The notes beneath the pieces are model-generated. The model ran no database searches, was not told the DNA's origin, and was given only the letters and a program-made list of their open reading frames with translations. Of a stretch of DNA of 8,282 nucleotides, positions 1-6,101 are shown piece by piece. Positions within the stretch are counted from its first letter, which is position 1. Each line of letters begins with the position of its first letter. The position numbers and the translations under genes were made by a program. This stretch comes from Verrucomicrobiales bacterium (GTDB taxonomy: Bacteria; Verrucomicrobiota; Verrucomicrobiia; Verrucomicrobiales; Akkermansiaceae). Location of the stretch: the NCBI GenBank assembly GCA_002729295.1, contig PBTU01000095.1, positions 1 through 8,282 of the forward strand, written 5' to 3'.

Positions 1-282
1 ATGAAGCAAGTCTTCGACCCGGAAATCCCCGTCGACATTGTAAACCTCGGACTGGTTTACGATTGCAAGCTCACCGAAGTTGATGAAGGCACCGACGTAG
101 ATGTCAAAATGACTCTCACCGCACCCGGATGTGGCATGGGGCCCGTCATCGCAGCCGACGCCCAGGCGCGCATTATGTCACTTAGCGAAATTAACGACGC
201 CCGTGTGGAACTCGTTTGGGATCCAGCGTGGAACCAAGACATGATCTCCGAGGAGGGCAAGATGAAGCTGGGAATGGTCTAG
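1..282 (+). CDS. sufT: SufT-like (MIP18/DUF59 family) Fe-S cluster assembly protein, 5' truncated
   Basis: This is the C-terminal part of a MIP18/DUF59 family protein, a group that helps mature iron-sulfur proteins in the cytoplasm. The visible 93 residues open almost directly on the family motif DPEIPVDIVNLGLVYD (6-21). They continue with the TAPGCGMG loop around the conserved Cys44 and end with the SufT-type tail VWDPAWNQD...GKMKLGM (72-92). The ATG at base 1 aligns with the interior of SufT proteins, which usually have roughly another 80-100 residues before this motif, so I read it as an internal Met and the gene as cut by the window edge. The alternative is a short stand-alone DUF59 protein starting here. 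The stop (280-282) lies only 12 bp from the stop of the convergent downstream gene, with no terminator hairpin between them. Family assignment is firm; the SufT subgroup is likely but not proven without the upstream suf genes. Confidence 0.82.
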   Translation: MKQVFDPEIPVDIVNLGLVYDCKLTEVDEGTDVDVKMTLTAPGCGMGPVIAADAQARIMSLSEINDARVELVWDPAWNQDMISEEGKMKLGMV

Positions 283-294
283 TCTATCCTCGAA

Positions 295-1458
295 TTACTG
301 AAGCCGTTCTTCCGCGAGGAGAATGACATCGAGAGCGTAGCGGTTTTGCGCATTCTGTATTGTTCCTAGTAAGTCGCGGGCCTCCGCCGCGATTTGGGAA
401 AAGTCACCATCCTCGGTTCGACCATAGCGGGCAAATCTTGCCAACGTCAGGGCAATCCGGAAATCATCCGATAGCTCTTCAGCCTCACGAACAACTGCAT
501 CCAAAGGCAACATGCCGCCTCGGGCGGTCTCCGTGCCTTTCTCCAGTTCGAGATCGATCTGGCCAAGCCTCCCCTCAAAGCCAGTGAGCTTGACCTCATA
601 AAAATACGATTGATTGCCGAGGAGAACCCCTCCGTCGCCTTCGGGATTTTCTGGAATAAACGATTCGCCGACCAAACGCACCGACTCGACTCTTTTGGGG
701 TCGAAGTTTATCTGCGCGCTCACATTTTCATGCGGATTATCTCCGCCCTGGAGATTCACAAGCAACAGCGCCCTCTGGTGATCCCACGGGCAAATTCCCA
801 ACTCGCTGGAAAGACCCACCGGCCCCACTTGCACCTGCGGTTTGGATTCGGCTTGGAGAATGTTCACCCAATTATCAACCCGAAAATGATCAGTTCCCGG
901 CAATTTCCCGGATTGGATTAATACACGTTCGACCAAAGATGGATCCGCAATCTGAAGCGAGAGCGGCAGTCTCAGCGAAAGGTCCTGAACATTCCTCACC
1001 ACGTCGGTAGAAAATGGCGAAAGTAATGGGAGATCACCGGCAGCGACCCCAGCTTCACCGTCAACCTGGCCTTGTCCAGCGACGCCCATTCCGCCCGAGA
1101 GCGGAGGATCAACCCCCAATTTCGAAAGGCCCATGAACCCCACCGTGACCACGGCAGCCACTCCAGCAATCGCCATTAGCGACTGGCGACGGGCCCGCTT
1201 TTTATGGTCACTAACGAGCACGGCCGCATCGGGACGGCGCCCGGACTTGAAAATCGCTTCCCGACGCTTTTCTCCGAGCGTGAACTGATCCGCGCCGAGA
1301 GTTCCGGAAAGAAGGACCGCCATTTCTGACATCGCCTTGCTCTCTTCAGCTAGCGTAGCATTGCCCTCCAACGCCATTACCACTCGGGCGTTTTCAAATT
1401 CGCACAATTCATCGAGAACGTATGCCGTCATCTTAGGATCTTCCGGAGTCAGTTTCAT
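295..1458 (-). CDS. Probable anti-sigma factor: YfbK-like membrane protein lacking its VWA domain
   Basis: A 387-residue protein encoded 4 bp downstream of an ECF sigma factor gene. Residues 8-50 (PKMTAYVLDELCEFENARVV...) resemble the short helical N-terminus of membrane anti-sigma factors. Basic residues 86-91 precede one transmembrane helix at about 93-112. Residues about 150-238 match the domain that precedes VWA in YfbK-like proteins, including GICPWDHQRALLLVNLQG (221-238). Residues about 245-380 match the domain that follows VWA in the same family, including INFDPKRVESVRLVGES (250-266) and SDDFRIALTLARF (330-342). The roughly 180-residue VWA domain that normally sits between them is missing; only about six residues join the flanks. 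Inferred role: membrane-anchored control of the neighbouring sigma factor, with the remaining domains outside the cytoplasm. The ATG has no Shine-Dalgarno sequence, so it is probably translated by coupling to the sigma gene. Domain reading is fairly sure; the anti-sigma function rests on context. Confidence 0.75.
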   Translation of the reverse strand: MKLTPEDPKMTAYVLDELCEFENARVVMALEGNATLAEESKAMSEMAVLLSGTLGADQFTLGEKRREAIFKSGRRPDAAVLVSDHKKRARRQSLMAIAGVAAVVTVGFMGLSKLGVDPPLSGGMGVAGQGQVDGEAGVAAGDLPLLSPFSTDVVRNVQDLSLRLPLSLQIADPSLVERVLIQSGKLPGTDHFRVDNWVNILQAESKPQVQVGPVGLSSELGICPWDHQRALLLVNLQGGDNPHENVSAQINFDPKRVESVRLVGESFIPENPEGDGGVLLGNQSYFYEVKLTGFEGRLGQIDLELEKGTETARGGMLPLDAVVREAEELSDDFRIALTLARFARYGRTEDGDFSQIAAEARDLLGTIQNAQNRYALDVILLAEERLQ

Positions 1459-1462
1459 GGGA

Positions 1463-1996
1463 CTAGAGTGATTGGGGACTTAAATTTTGAATGAGATCTT
1501 CGGGGAGGATGCGGCGAAGGCGCTTCAGACCGGCGTGGAGGAGGAAACCAACGTTTCCAGTGCTGAGACTGGTTACCTCACTAATTTCCTGATAGCTGAG
1601 CCCTTGCTCAAACTTTAAGAGAATGACCTCCCGCTGGTTTTCAGAGAGTCGGGACAAGGCTTCATGAACCTGCCCCACCCGCTCCTGAATGTCAGCCCGC
1701 TCCGAGGGATCCCGACGGGTCGCCGGAACTTGGGCCAATTCCTCCTCTACAAGGCCGACAATCCGTTTTTCCTTGCGGAGGACATCGAGAGCACGATTTC
1801 GGCATACCGTGAAAAGCCAGGTTTTCAAGCCGTGCTGGATTTTCTCCGCATCCTGCTGATACAAACGAATAAAGGTATCCTGCACAACATCGCGGGCTCT
1901 CTCGACATCTTGAAAAAAGCCAAAGGCATATCCGATCAAAGGCGACTCGTACTCAGCGAGTGCCTCCCGGACAAATTTGTCCTGGTTAATGATCAT
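1463..1996 (-). CDS. ECF-type RNA polymerase sigma-70 factor
   Basis: A cytoplasmic transcription initiation factor of the ECF (group 4) type, with only regions 2 and 4. From the start chosen here it is 177 residues. Region 2 spans about 14-79, with RDVVQDTFIRLYQQ (35-48) for core binding and -10 recognition, and LKTWLFTVCRNRALDVLRK (57-75). Region 4 spans about 113-162, with LSENQREVILLKFEQGLSY (117-135) and a helix-turn-helix for -35 recognition ending in HAGLKRLRR. I prefer the ATG at 1996 because GGAGG lies upstream (2011-2015), although its 14-nt spacing is long. In-frame alternatives are an ATG at 2017 and a TTG at 2041. The TTG is unlikely if the TATAAT at 2027-2032 is the promoter, because it would lie upstream of the transcript. 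The next gene begins 4 bp after the stop and is the likely anti-sigma partner. The ECF subgroup and target promoters cannot be told from this window. Confidence 0.9.
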   Translation of the reverse strand: MIINQDKFVREALAEYESPLIGYAFGFFQDVERARDVVQDTFIRLYQQDAEKIQHGLKTWLFTVCRNRALDVLRKEKRIVGLVEEELAQVPATRRDPSERADIQERVGQVHEALSRLSENQREVILLKFEQGLSYQEISEVTSLSTGNVGFLLHAGLKRLRRILPEDLIQNLSPQSL

Positions 1997-2015
1997 CTTT
2001 TCGCAACCGTCCTCC

Positions 2016-2032
2016 ATAATTGGCCAATTATA
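2016..2032 (-). promoter_or_regulatory. TATAAT -10 box overlapping a perfect 16-bp palindrome at the sigma gene start
   Basis: On the minus strand, TATAAT occupies 2032-2027, a perfect match to the housekeeping -10 hexamer. The -35 region (about 2049-2056) is weak, with no good TTGACA. The + strand sequence ATAATTGGCCAATTAT at 2016-2031 equals its own reverse complement exactly and overlaps both the -10 box and the expected transcription start near 2020. This is the geometry of an operator, so a repressor or autoregulator binding here could block the promoter. The palindrome is seen directly; promoter and operator function are inferred. Confidence 0.5.
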
Positions 2033-2150
2033 GTAGGGCAACGATCAATGAGCGAATTTTCTTAGAGGCATTTTCCCTTATTTTACCTCCCTTTGCATAA
2101 AACTTTTGCCGTTCAATCCCAATAACTACAGTACTTTTGTGAATTTCGCC

Positions 2151-2177
2151 AATTTTTATTAACAAATCTTAAAAATT
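2151..2177. repeat. AT-rich inverted repeat upstream of the LysM gene
   Basis: AATTTTTA (2151-2158) and TAAAAATT (2170-2177) are perfect 8-bp inverted arms around an 11-nt spacer. They lie just upstream of the TTGACC that may be the -35 element of the LysM gene. This could be a regulator site or an A/T-rich upstream promoter element. The surrounding 2042-2220 intergenic stretch is strongly AT-rich, so chance is a real possibility. Confidence 0.3.
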
Positions 2178-2180
2178 AAG

Positions 2181-2209
2181 TTGACCGTTATATTTTTTTT
2201 ACCTAACCT
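2181..2209 (+). promoter_or_regulatory. Possible promoter of the LysM protein gene
   Basis: TTGACC (2181-2186) matches five of six bases of the -35 consensus. At 17-bp spacing it is followed by TAACCT (2204-2209), a poor -10 hexamer. A TATATT lies at 2189-2194 but has no good -35 element. If an alternative sigma factor, such as the divergently encoded one, reads this promoter, the poor -10 would be expected, but that is speculation. Confidence 0.3.
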
Positions 2210-2220
2210 CCAGCTGCGTT

Positions 2221-3216
2221 ATGAAAAACCTTACCCTTACTTCAACCCTCGTCACGCTTATCTCGCTTCCCGCACTCGGTCAAAGCGCTTCCAGCATCAA
2301 CTCCTCCATTTCGGCCAAGCAAAAGGAAATCATCCGACTTCAAAATGAAATTACAGCACTCCGCAGCAACCTAACAACAACTTCAGCATCAGTCACCGCG
2401 ACTGAGAGCCATGTTGTCAAAACAGGCGACACTGTCAGCTCGATCGCCCGGCAGCACAAGATGTCCCCTTCCCAAATCATCGCCCTCAACAATCTGAGCA
2501 ATCCTTCAAAAATCCAAATCGGACAGTCTTTGAGCGTATCCTCTGGATTTCCGGCTCCCGCTCCTGCGGTTGCACCCACTCCGGTCAAGCTGGCCGAAAA
2601 GCCCACCTCCCCAGCAACTTCCTCAAAAACTTCCGATTACCTCATCCAGCGAGGTGACACTTTCTACTCGATTGCCCGGAAGCACAAAATGACGGTGACC
2701 AAGCTCCGTGGACTCAATCCGGACATTAAAACACACCTCATTACTGCAGGCTCCATCCTTAAAGTCTCCGGCGAGCAAGCGACAACAGCCGTTGCTACCA
2801 AGAAGTTGGAAAAGAAGGCTACCGATTTCCGGGCCACCGCGAAAACCGGCAATTCCAGCCCCGCAATGATTTCGACCAGGAAAAAGGTCAGCACTCGCGC
2901 ACAAACTCCATCTAAAAAGGAAACGGTCAGTGCTCCTCCCGTCAAAAAGAAGACTCCACCAACACCCCCCATTCCTGAGTATTCCCTGAAAGAAACAGTG
3001 GCTGATGATGCCCCACCAATTCCCCCCAAAGTCGACGAGCCCGCACCTCACCAAGCCTCCAGTGTTGCCTCGATCATTCTAACCGACGAAATGACTTTCG
3101 ATGCCTTCGCCAAGAAACACGACGTCAGCACCGATCAGCTCAATTCTCTCAACGGATGGACTCTTCCGAAAGCAACCGTTCTGGCCCGCGGCTCGGAAAT
3201 CTACATTCCTAAATAA
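2221..3216 (+). CDS. Secreted protein with three LysM modules and no catalytic domain
   Basis: A 331-residue exported protein that probably binds peptidoglycan. A signal peptide covers about 1-20 (MKNLTLTSTLVTLISLPALG), followed by a helical, likely coiled-coil stretch at 23-50. LysM 1 is at 64-106 (HVVKTGDTVSSIARQHKMS...IQIGQSLSV) and LysM 2 at 140-182 (YLIQRGDTFYSIARKHKMT...). A diverged LysM 3 is at about 284-330; it lacks the usual GDT but keeps FDAFAKKHDVSTDQLNSLN and ends EIYIPK. The modules are joined by Pro/Ala/Lys/Thr-rich linkers (110-138 and 184-280) typical of extended periplasmic spacers. No peptidase, amidase or transglycosylase domain is present, so it is more likely an adaptor, a wall-binding scaffold or an activator of a separate hydrolase. 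It is divergent from the sigma factor gene across 224 bp, which makes regulation by that system possible. The ATG has no Shine-Dalgarno sequence, but the signal peptide fixes the start. Confidence 0.88.
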   Translation: MKNLTLTSTLVTLISLPALGQSASSINSSISAKQKEIIRLQNEITALRSNLTTTSASVTATESHVVKTGDTVSSIARQHKMSPSQIIALNNLSNPSKIQIGQSLSVSSGFPAPAPAVAPTPVKLAEKPTSPATSSKTSDYLIQRGDTFYSIARKHKMTVTKLRGLNPDIKTHLITAGSILKVSGEQATTAVATKKLEKKATDFRATAKTGNSSPAMISTRKKVSTRAQTPSKKETVSAPPVKKKTPPTPPIPEYSLKETVADDAPPIPPKVDEPAPHQASSVASIILTDEMTFDAFAKKHDVSTDQLNSLNGWTLPKATVLARGSEIYIPK

Positions 3217-3244
3217 ACTCTCCTTTTCTAAGGTAAGGCAGGGC

Positions 3245-3281
3245 GATACCCGGAGGCTTCCACGTGAGGTCCCCGGGTATC
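3245..3281. terminator. Hairpin between convergent LysM and dxr genes, possible shared terminator
   Basis: GATACCCGG (3245-3253) and CCGGGTATC (3273-3281) form a perfect 9-bp stem around a 19-nt loop. It starts 6 nt after the dxr stop on the minus strand and 28 nt after the LysM stop on the plus strand. Neither side is followed by a T-run, so it is not a classical intrinsic terminator. It could protect 3' ends or assist Rho-dependent termination. Confidence 0.45.
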
Positions 3282-3287
3282 CTCATT

Positions 3288-4439
3288 TCATGGGGATGGC
3301 AAAAAAGAAGACGCCACCCGTCTCGCTTCCAAATCAGCTGCGACGACGATTTCCAAAGCCTGGGAATCCTCATGAGCAACGGAGGACATCGTCTTCTCCA
3401 CAACCTCCCAAATTCCAGGGAAACTCAGCGCACCCTTTCGGAACGCTTCATTGGCTACTTCATTGGCCGCATTCAACACCGCCGGTAAAGACCCACCCCT
3501 CTCTCCGGCCTCGCGTGAGAGTCTGAGAGCAGGAAATGCATCCTCGCGAGGTGCTTCAAATTCCAGTTTGGACAAACTTGGGAAGTCGAGCGGCTTGAGT
3601 TCGTTGGACAAACGCTCGGGCCAGGTCACGGCATACTGAATCGGAAAACACATATCAGTCGTGCTCAACTGGGCCAACACACTACCGTCTATAAATTCCA
3701 CCATAGAATGCACGATACTCTGCGGATGTACCACCACATCGATCTTGGACATGGGAATATCGAAGAGCCAACGGGCCTCGATCATTTCCAGCCCTTTGTT
3801 AAACAAACTAGCGGAATCAATGGTGATCTTCTGGCCCATCTCCCAAGTGGGATGCTTGAGGGCGTCCCCCAACTTCACCGCGGCCAGTTTTTCAGTCGGC
3901 CAAGTCCGAAACGGTCCACCTGAGGCAGTCACAATTAAGCGACTCACCTCATCTGAACCACCGCGATGCCCCTCGAGACACTGAAAAATGGCATTGTGTT
4001 CGCTATCGACCGGCAAAATTTGCACCCCTTGTTTGCGTGCGGCCTTCATGACCACCTCACCGGCCATCACGAGGATTTCTTTACTCGCAACCGCCAGATC
4101 ACATCCCCGCTCAATCGCCACAAGCGAAGGCTTCAAACCTCCCACGCCCACAATGGCAACAAGAACGAGATCAGGGTTCGTCGTTTCGATCAACTCACAC
4201 AAACCTTCTTCCCCCACGAATACCGTTCGCTCTCCACCCTCGAGGTCTGGGCGCGATTTCTCATGTCCGATACACAAATGAGATACTCCAAATTCCCTGG
4301 CCTGTTTATCCAACTCCTGAGATCGGGTCCTGGCAGCCAAGCCAACAACTTCCATCCGGTCCGGGATTTGCCGGGCCACTGTCAGAGCACTTGTTCCGAT
4401 GGATCCGGTGGACCCTAAAATCACGACCCGTTTCCTCAT
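3288..4439 (-). CDS. dxr: 1-deoxy-D-xylulose-5-phosphate reductoisomerase
   Basis: This cytoplasmic enzyme converts 1-deoxy-D-xylulose 5-phosphate to 2-C-methyl-D-erythritol 4-phosphate with NADPH and a divalent metal. It is the first committed step of the MEP pathway to isoprenoid precursors, including quinone side chains and the undecaprenyl lipid carrier. The 383-residue length is normal. The NADPH-binding loop GSTGSIGTSAL is at 9-19 and the ASKEILVMAGE segment at 118-128. Metal ligands are in PVDSEHN (Asp145, Glu147) and in NKGLEMIEA (214-222, Glu218). HPTWEMGQKITIDSASLFNK (196-215) and HPQSIVHSMVEF (238-249) are also intact, with VLNAANEVANEAF near the C-terminus. An in-frame TTG-type extension to 4493 exists, but the family begins at MRKRVVILGSTG. 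That ATG overlaps the cdsA stop in an ATGA arrangement with AGGA a few bases upstream, which points to coupled translation. Confidence 0.97.
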   Translation of the reverse strand: MRKRVVILGSTGSIGTSALTVARQIPDRMEVVGLAARTRSQELDKQAREFGVSHLCIGHEKSRPDLEGGERTVFVGEEGLCELIETTNPDLVLVAIVGVGGLKPSLVAIERGCDLAVASKEILVMAGEVVMKAARKQGVQILPVDSEHNAIFQCLEGHRGGSDEVSRLIVTASGGPFRTWPTEKLAAVKLGDALKHPTWEMGQKITIDSASLFNKGLEMIEARWLFDIPMSKIDVVVHPQSIVHSMVEFIDGSVLAQLSTTDMCFPIQYAVTWPERLSNELKPLDFPSLSKLEFEAPREDAFPALRLSREAGERGGSLPAVLNAANEVANEAFRKGALSFPGIWEVVEKTMSSVAHEDSQALEIVVAADLEARRVASSFLPSP

Positions 4440-5344
4440 GAAGCTAATCCTGTTACGATCAGATAAAAATACATCACCGGTGCAGCGAAACAAAGGCTGT
4501 CGATGAGATCAAGGACGCCACCAATTCCAGGCATCCAATTCCCCGAATCCTTTACTTTCAGACTCCGCTTGAGAACGGACTCGGCCAAATCACCCGCAAC
4601 TGCGGATAAAGCCATCAACAATCCGAGAACAAACACATGAAGTGGAGGGATCCACGCCAGAATGTCTCCAGACAATCCCCAAACCGACCAAGCCGCCAGC
4701 TGAGCAAATCCCAAAGCCCCGGCAAACCCCTCCCAGGTTTTCGCCGGACTAAGATGAGGAGCCATCTTGTTTTTCCCGATCAATGAACCGGTGATATATG
4801 CCCCCATATCGGAAAACTTTGCCGAGGCAATCATCATCAAAACCAACCATGATCCGGTTCCAACATTTCCGCTATCGGGGAGGAACAATAATCGAAATAC
4901 AAAGGAGCCAAACAAAATGGGCACATACACATAAGCAAGCAAGGTATCGCCTACTGCATCGACACTTTCGCGTCCCTCGATACCATTGCGAAACCTCCAA
5001 CAAAAAGCAGCCAGCACTACAAAGACTAGACCAGCGGCTTCCAAAGTAAATCCTCCCACCTCCTGACACCCGCAAATAAGGAAGACTCCCGTCGCCAATG
5101 CCACCGCCAATCCCGAGAGCAGACCGAAGACCCGGCAGACTGATCCCGGAAACTTTCGAAAAAGACCAAAAAACTCAACTGCACCTGCAACGGTTAAAAA
5201 TCCAATCAGCCCAAAAAAGGCCCACGGCTGCTGGGACACGAACACGCCGGTCACGATGACCCATAAAATAAGCGTGCTTGTGAGCCGGGCTCTAAAGACC
5301 TGAGCCTTTGTTGGTTTCTCCGCCTCGTCTGACATCTTCAGCAT
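4436..5344 (-). CDS. cdsA: Phosphatidate cytidylyltransferase (CDP-diacylglycerol synthase)
   Basis: An integral inner-membrane enzyme that makes CDP-diacylglycerol from phosphatidate and CTP, the branch point for bacterial phospholipids. With the start used here it is 302 residues, with hydrophobic segments at about 22-36, 41-60, 73-92, 101-116, 133-155, 164-174, 207-224, 234-250 and 284-300. Family motifs are clear: AKFSDMGAYITGSLIGK (175-191), LSPAKTWEG (198-206) and the C-terminal signature SVLKRSLKVKDSGNWMPG (256-273) followed by IGGVLDLID (274-282). The common form of the last block is HGGxxDRxD; here His is Ile and Arg is Leu, while the acidic residues remain. The start at 5344 is chosen because GGAG sits 8 nt upstream; a TTG at 5398 would add 18 unlikely residues. 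Its stop overlaps the dxr start by 4 bp. The frequent partner uppS is not upstream; a divergent EF-hand gene is there instead. Confidence 0.94.
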   Translation of the reverse strand: MLKMSDEAEKPTKAQVFRARLTSTLILWVIVTGVFVSQQPWAFFGLIGFLTVAGAVEFFGLFRKFPGSVCRVFGLLSGLAVALATGVFLICGCQEVGGFTLEAAGLVFVVLAAFCWRFRNGIEGRESVDAVGDTLLAYVYVPILFGSFVFRLLFLPDSGNVGTGSWLVLMMIASAKFSDMGAYITGSLIGKNKMAPHLSPAKTWEGFAGALGFAQLAAWSVWGLSGDILAWIPPLHVFVLGLLMALSAVAGDLAESVLKRSLKVKDSGNWMPGIGGVLDLIDSLCFAAPVMYFYLIVTGLAS

Positions 5345-5352
5345 CTTCTTTA

Positions 5353-5356
5353 CTCC
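5353..5356 (-). promoter_or_regulatory. Ribosome binding site that fixes the cdsA start
   Basis: On the minus strand GGAG lies 8 nt before the ATG at 5344-5342. It is the clearest Shine-Dalgarno spacing in the window and supports this start over the TTG at 5398 and the ATG at 5335. Confidence 0.65.
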
Positions 5357-5431
5357 GGCGAGATGCCGCAATGACAATCCCCTGAAAAAAATCTGCAACT
5401 TTTTCTAGAACCCGCAGTTTCATTCCGTGTA

Positions 5432-5452
5432 TTCAAGAAACCAAGACTTGAA
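5432..5452. repeat. Short inverted repeat upstream of the EF-hand gene
   Basis: TTCAAG (5432-5437) and CTTGAA (5447-5452) are perfect 6-bp arms with a 9-nt spacer, ending 23 bp before the EF-hand ATG within the 131-bp divergent intergenic region. It could be an operator or a small leader hairpin. Arms this short also arise by chance. Confidence 0.3.
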
Positions 5453-5475
5453 CAACCCCAAAAAACGAAAAAACA

Positions 5476-5910
5476 ATGAAAACTACAATTACAGCAGTAA
5501 CCGTCGCACTCGCCACCGCTGTCTTCGCTTTCGGAGAGCCGCCCAAGGGTAAGGGAGAGCGTGGAGGAGATCGTCCCGTCCCCCAAGAAATGCTTGAGAA
5601 ATACGACACCAACAAAGATGGCAAGCTAGACAAGGATGAACGCAAAGCGGCTTTCGAAGCCCGCAAAGCCGAAATGCTCAAGCGTTTCGACAAAGACGGT
5701 GACGGAAAACTCAACGAAGATGAGCGCAAGGCAGCCGGACAGGCCCGCAAAGCAGAAATGCTCAAGCGTTTCGACAAAGACGGAGACGGAAAACTCAGTG
5801 AAGAAGAGCGCAAGGCCTTGCCTAAGCGCGGACCTCGCGGAGAAGGAAAAGGAAAAGGAAAGCCCGAAGGAAAAGGCGGCAAAAAGGGCCCCAAAAAGAG
5901 CGAAGAGTAA
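5476..5910 (+). CDS. Secreted EF-hand calcium-binding protein with Lys/Gly-rich tail
   Basis: A 144-residue exported protein predicted to bind calcium. A signal peptide covers about 1-20 (MKTTITAVTVALATAVFAFG). Three canonical EF-hand loops follow at exactly 28-residue spacing: DTNKDGKLDKDE (44-55), DKDGDGKLNEDE (72-83) and DKDGDGKLSEEE (100-111). Each has Asp/Asn at positions 1, 3 and 5, Gly at 6 and Glu at 12. The helices between them carry the repeated ARKAEMLKRF. Residues 117-144 form a low-complexity tail rich in Lys, Gly, Pro and Glu with no predicted fold. Loops 2 and 3 come from a near-identical DNA duplication. Proteins of this kind are common in Planctomycetes and Verrucomicrobia but mostly without assigned function. 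No Shine-Dalgarno precedes the ATG; the A-rich leader may serve instead. The gene is flanked by a divergent cdsA and its own terminator, so it is probably monocistronic. Confidence 0.88.
   Translation: MKTTITAVTVALATAVFAFGEPPKGKGERGGDRPVPQEMLEKYDTNKDGKLDKDERKAAFEARKAEMLKRFDKDGDGKLNEDERKAAGQARKAEMLKRFDKDGDGKLSEEERKALPKRGPRGEGKGKGKPEGKGGKKGPKKSEE
5659..5826 (+). repeat. Two tandem 84-nt units encoding EF-hands 2 and 3
   Basis: Unit A (5659-5742) and unit B (5743-5826) each encode a 28-residue EF-hand block starting ARKAEMLKRF. Over their first 75 nt they differ at about five positions, four of them in the calcium loop region, then diverge. The block before them (about 5575-5658, EF-hand 1) has the same period but is much more diverged. 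This indicates a recent duplication. Confidence 0.85.
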
Positions 5911-5937
5911 TCTTCTTTCTTGAGTCCAAATCATTTC

Positions 5938-5971
5938 AAAGAGATCGGGTGGCTTACCCGGTCTCTTTTTT
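5938..5971 (+). terminator. Intrinsic terminator of the EF-hand gene
   Basis: GAGATCGGGT (5941-5950) pairs with ACCCGGTCTC (5956-5965) with one G-U pair across a GGCTT loop. The stem can extend by three A-T pairs (5938-5940 with 5966-5968) and runs into a T-tract (5966-5971). It lies 27 bp after the EF-hand stop and is a textbook Rho-independent terminator. Confidence 0.93.
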
Positions 5972-6101
5972 ATTCCTCCAACTACTACACCCGGTAATTC
6001 TACAACTCTGCCGCCTCTCCTTAACGAAACGCTATTTTCAAGAGACCACAGCTTAGAGGAAACATCGCCGAAAAAAGACCCAAGACTGTTAGATTGGTCC
6101 T

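Noticed and set aside
1997..2041. Upstream extension of the sigma factor to the TTG at 2041
   Set aside because: The added residues are outside region 2, there is no ribosome binding site, and the extension would include the TATAAT and palindrome that look regulatory.
2132..2139. TACTTTTG, resembling the Bacteroidetes -7 element, with TTTG further upstream at 2105-2108
   Set aside because: The gene content does not suggest Bacteroidetes, the spacing is slightly long, and the AT-rich setting makes a chance match likely.
3966..4418. Plus-strand 150-codon frame opposite dxr
   Set aside because: It is a shadow of the well-conserved dxr gene, with no domain and no start signal.
5659..5826. Tandem repeats as a possible CRISPR-like array
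   Set aside because: There are only two head-to-tail units with no spacers, fully inside a coding frame with EF-hand periodicity.
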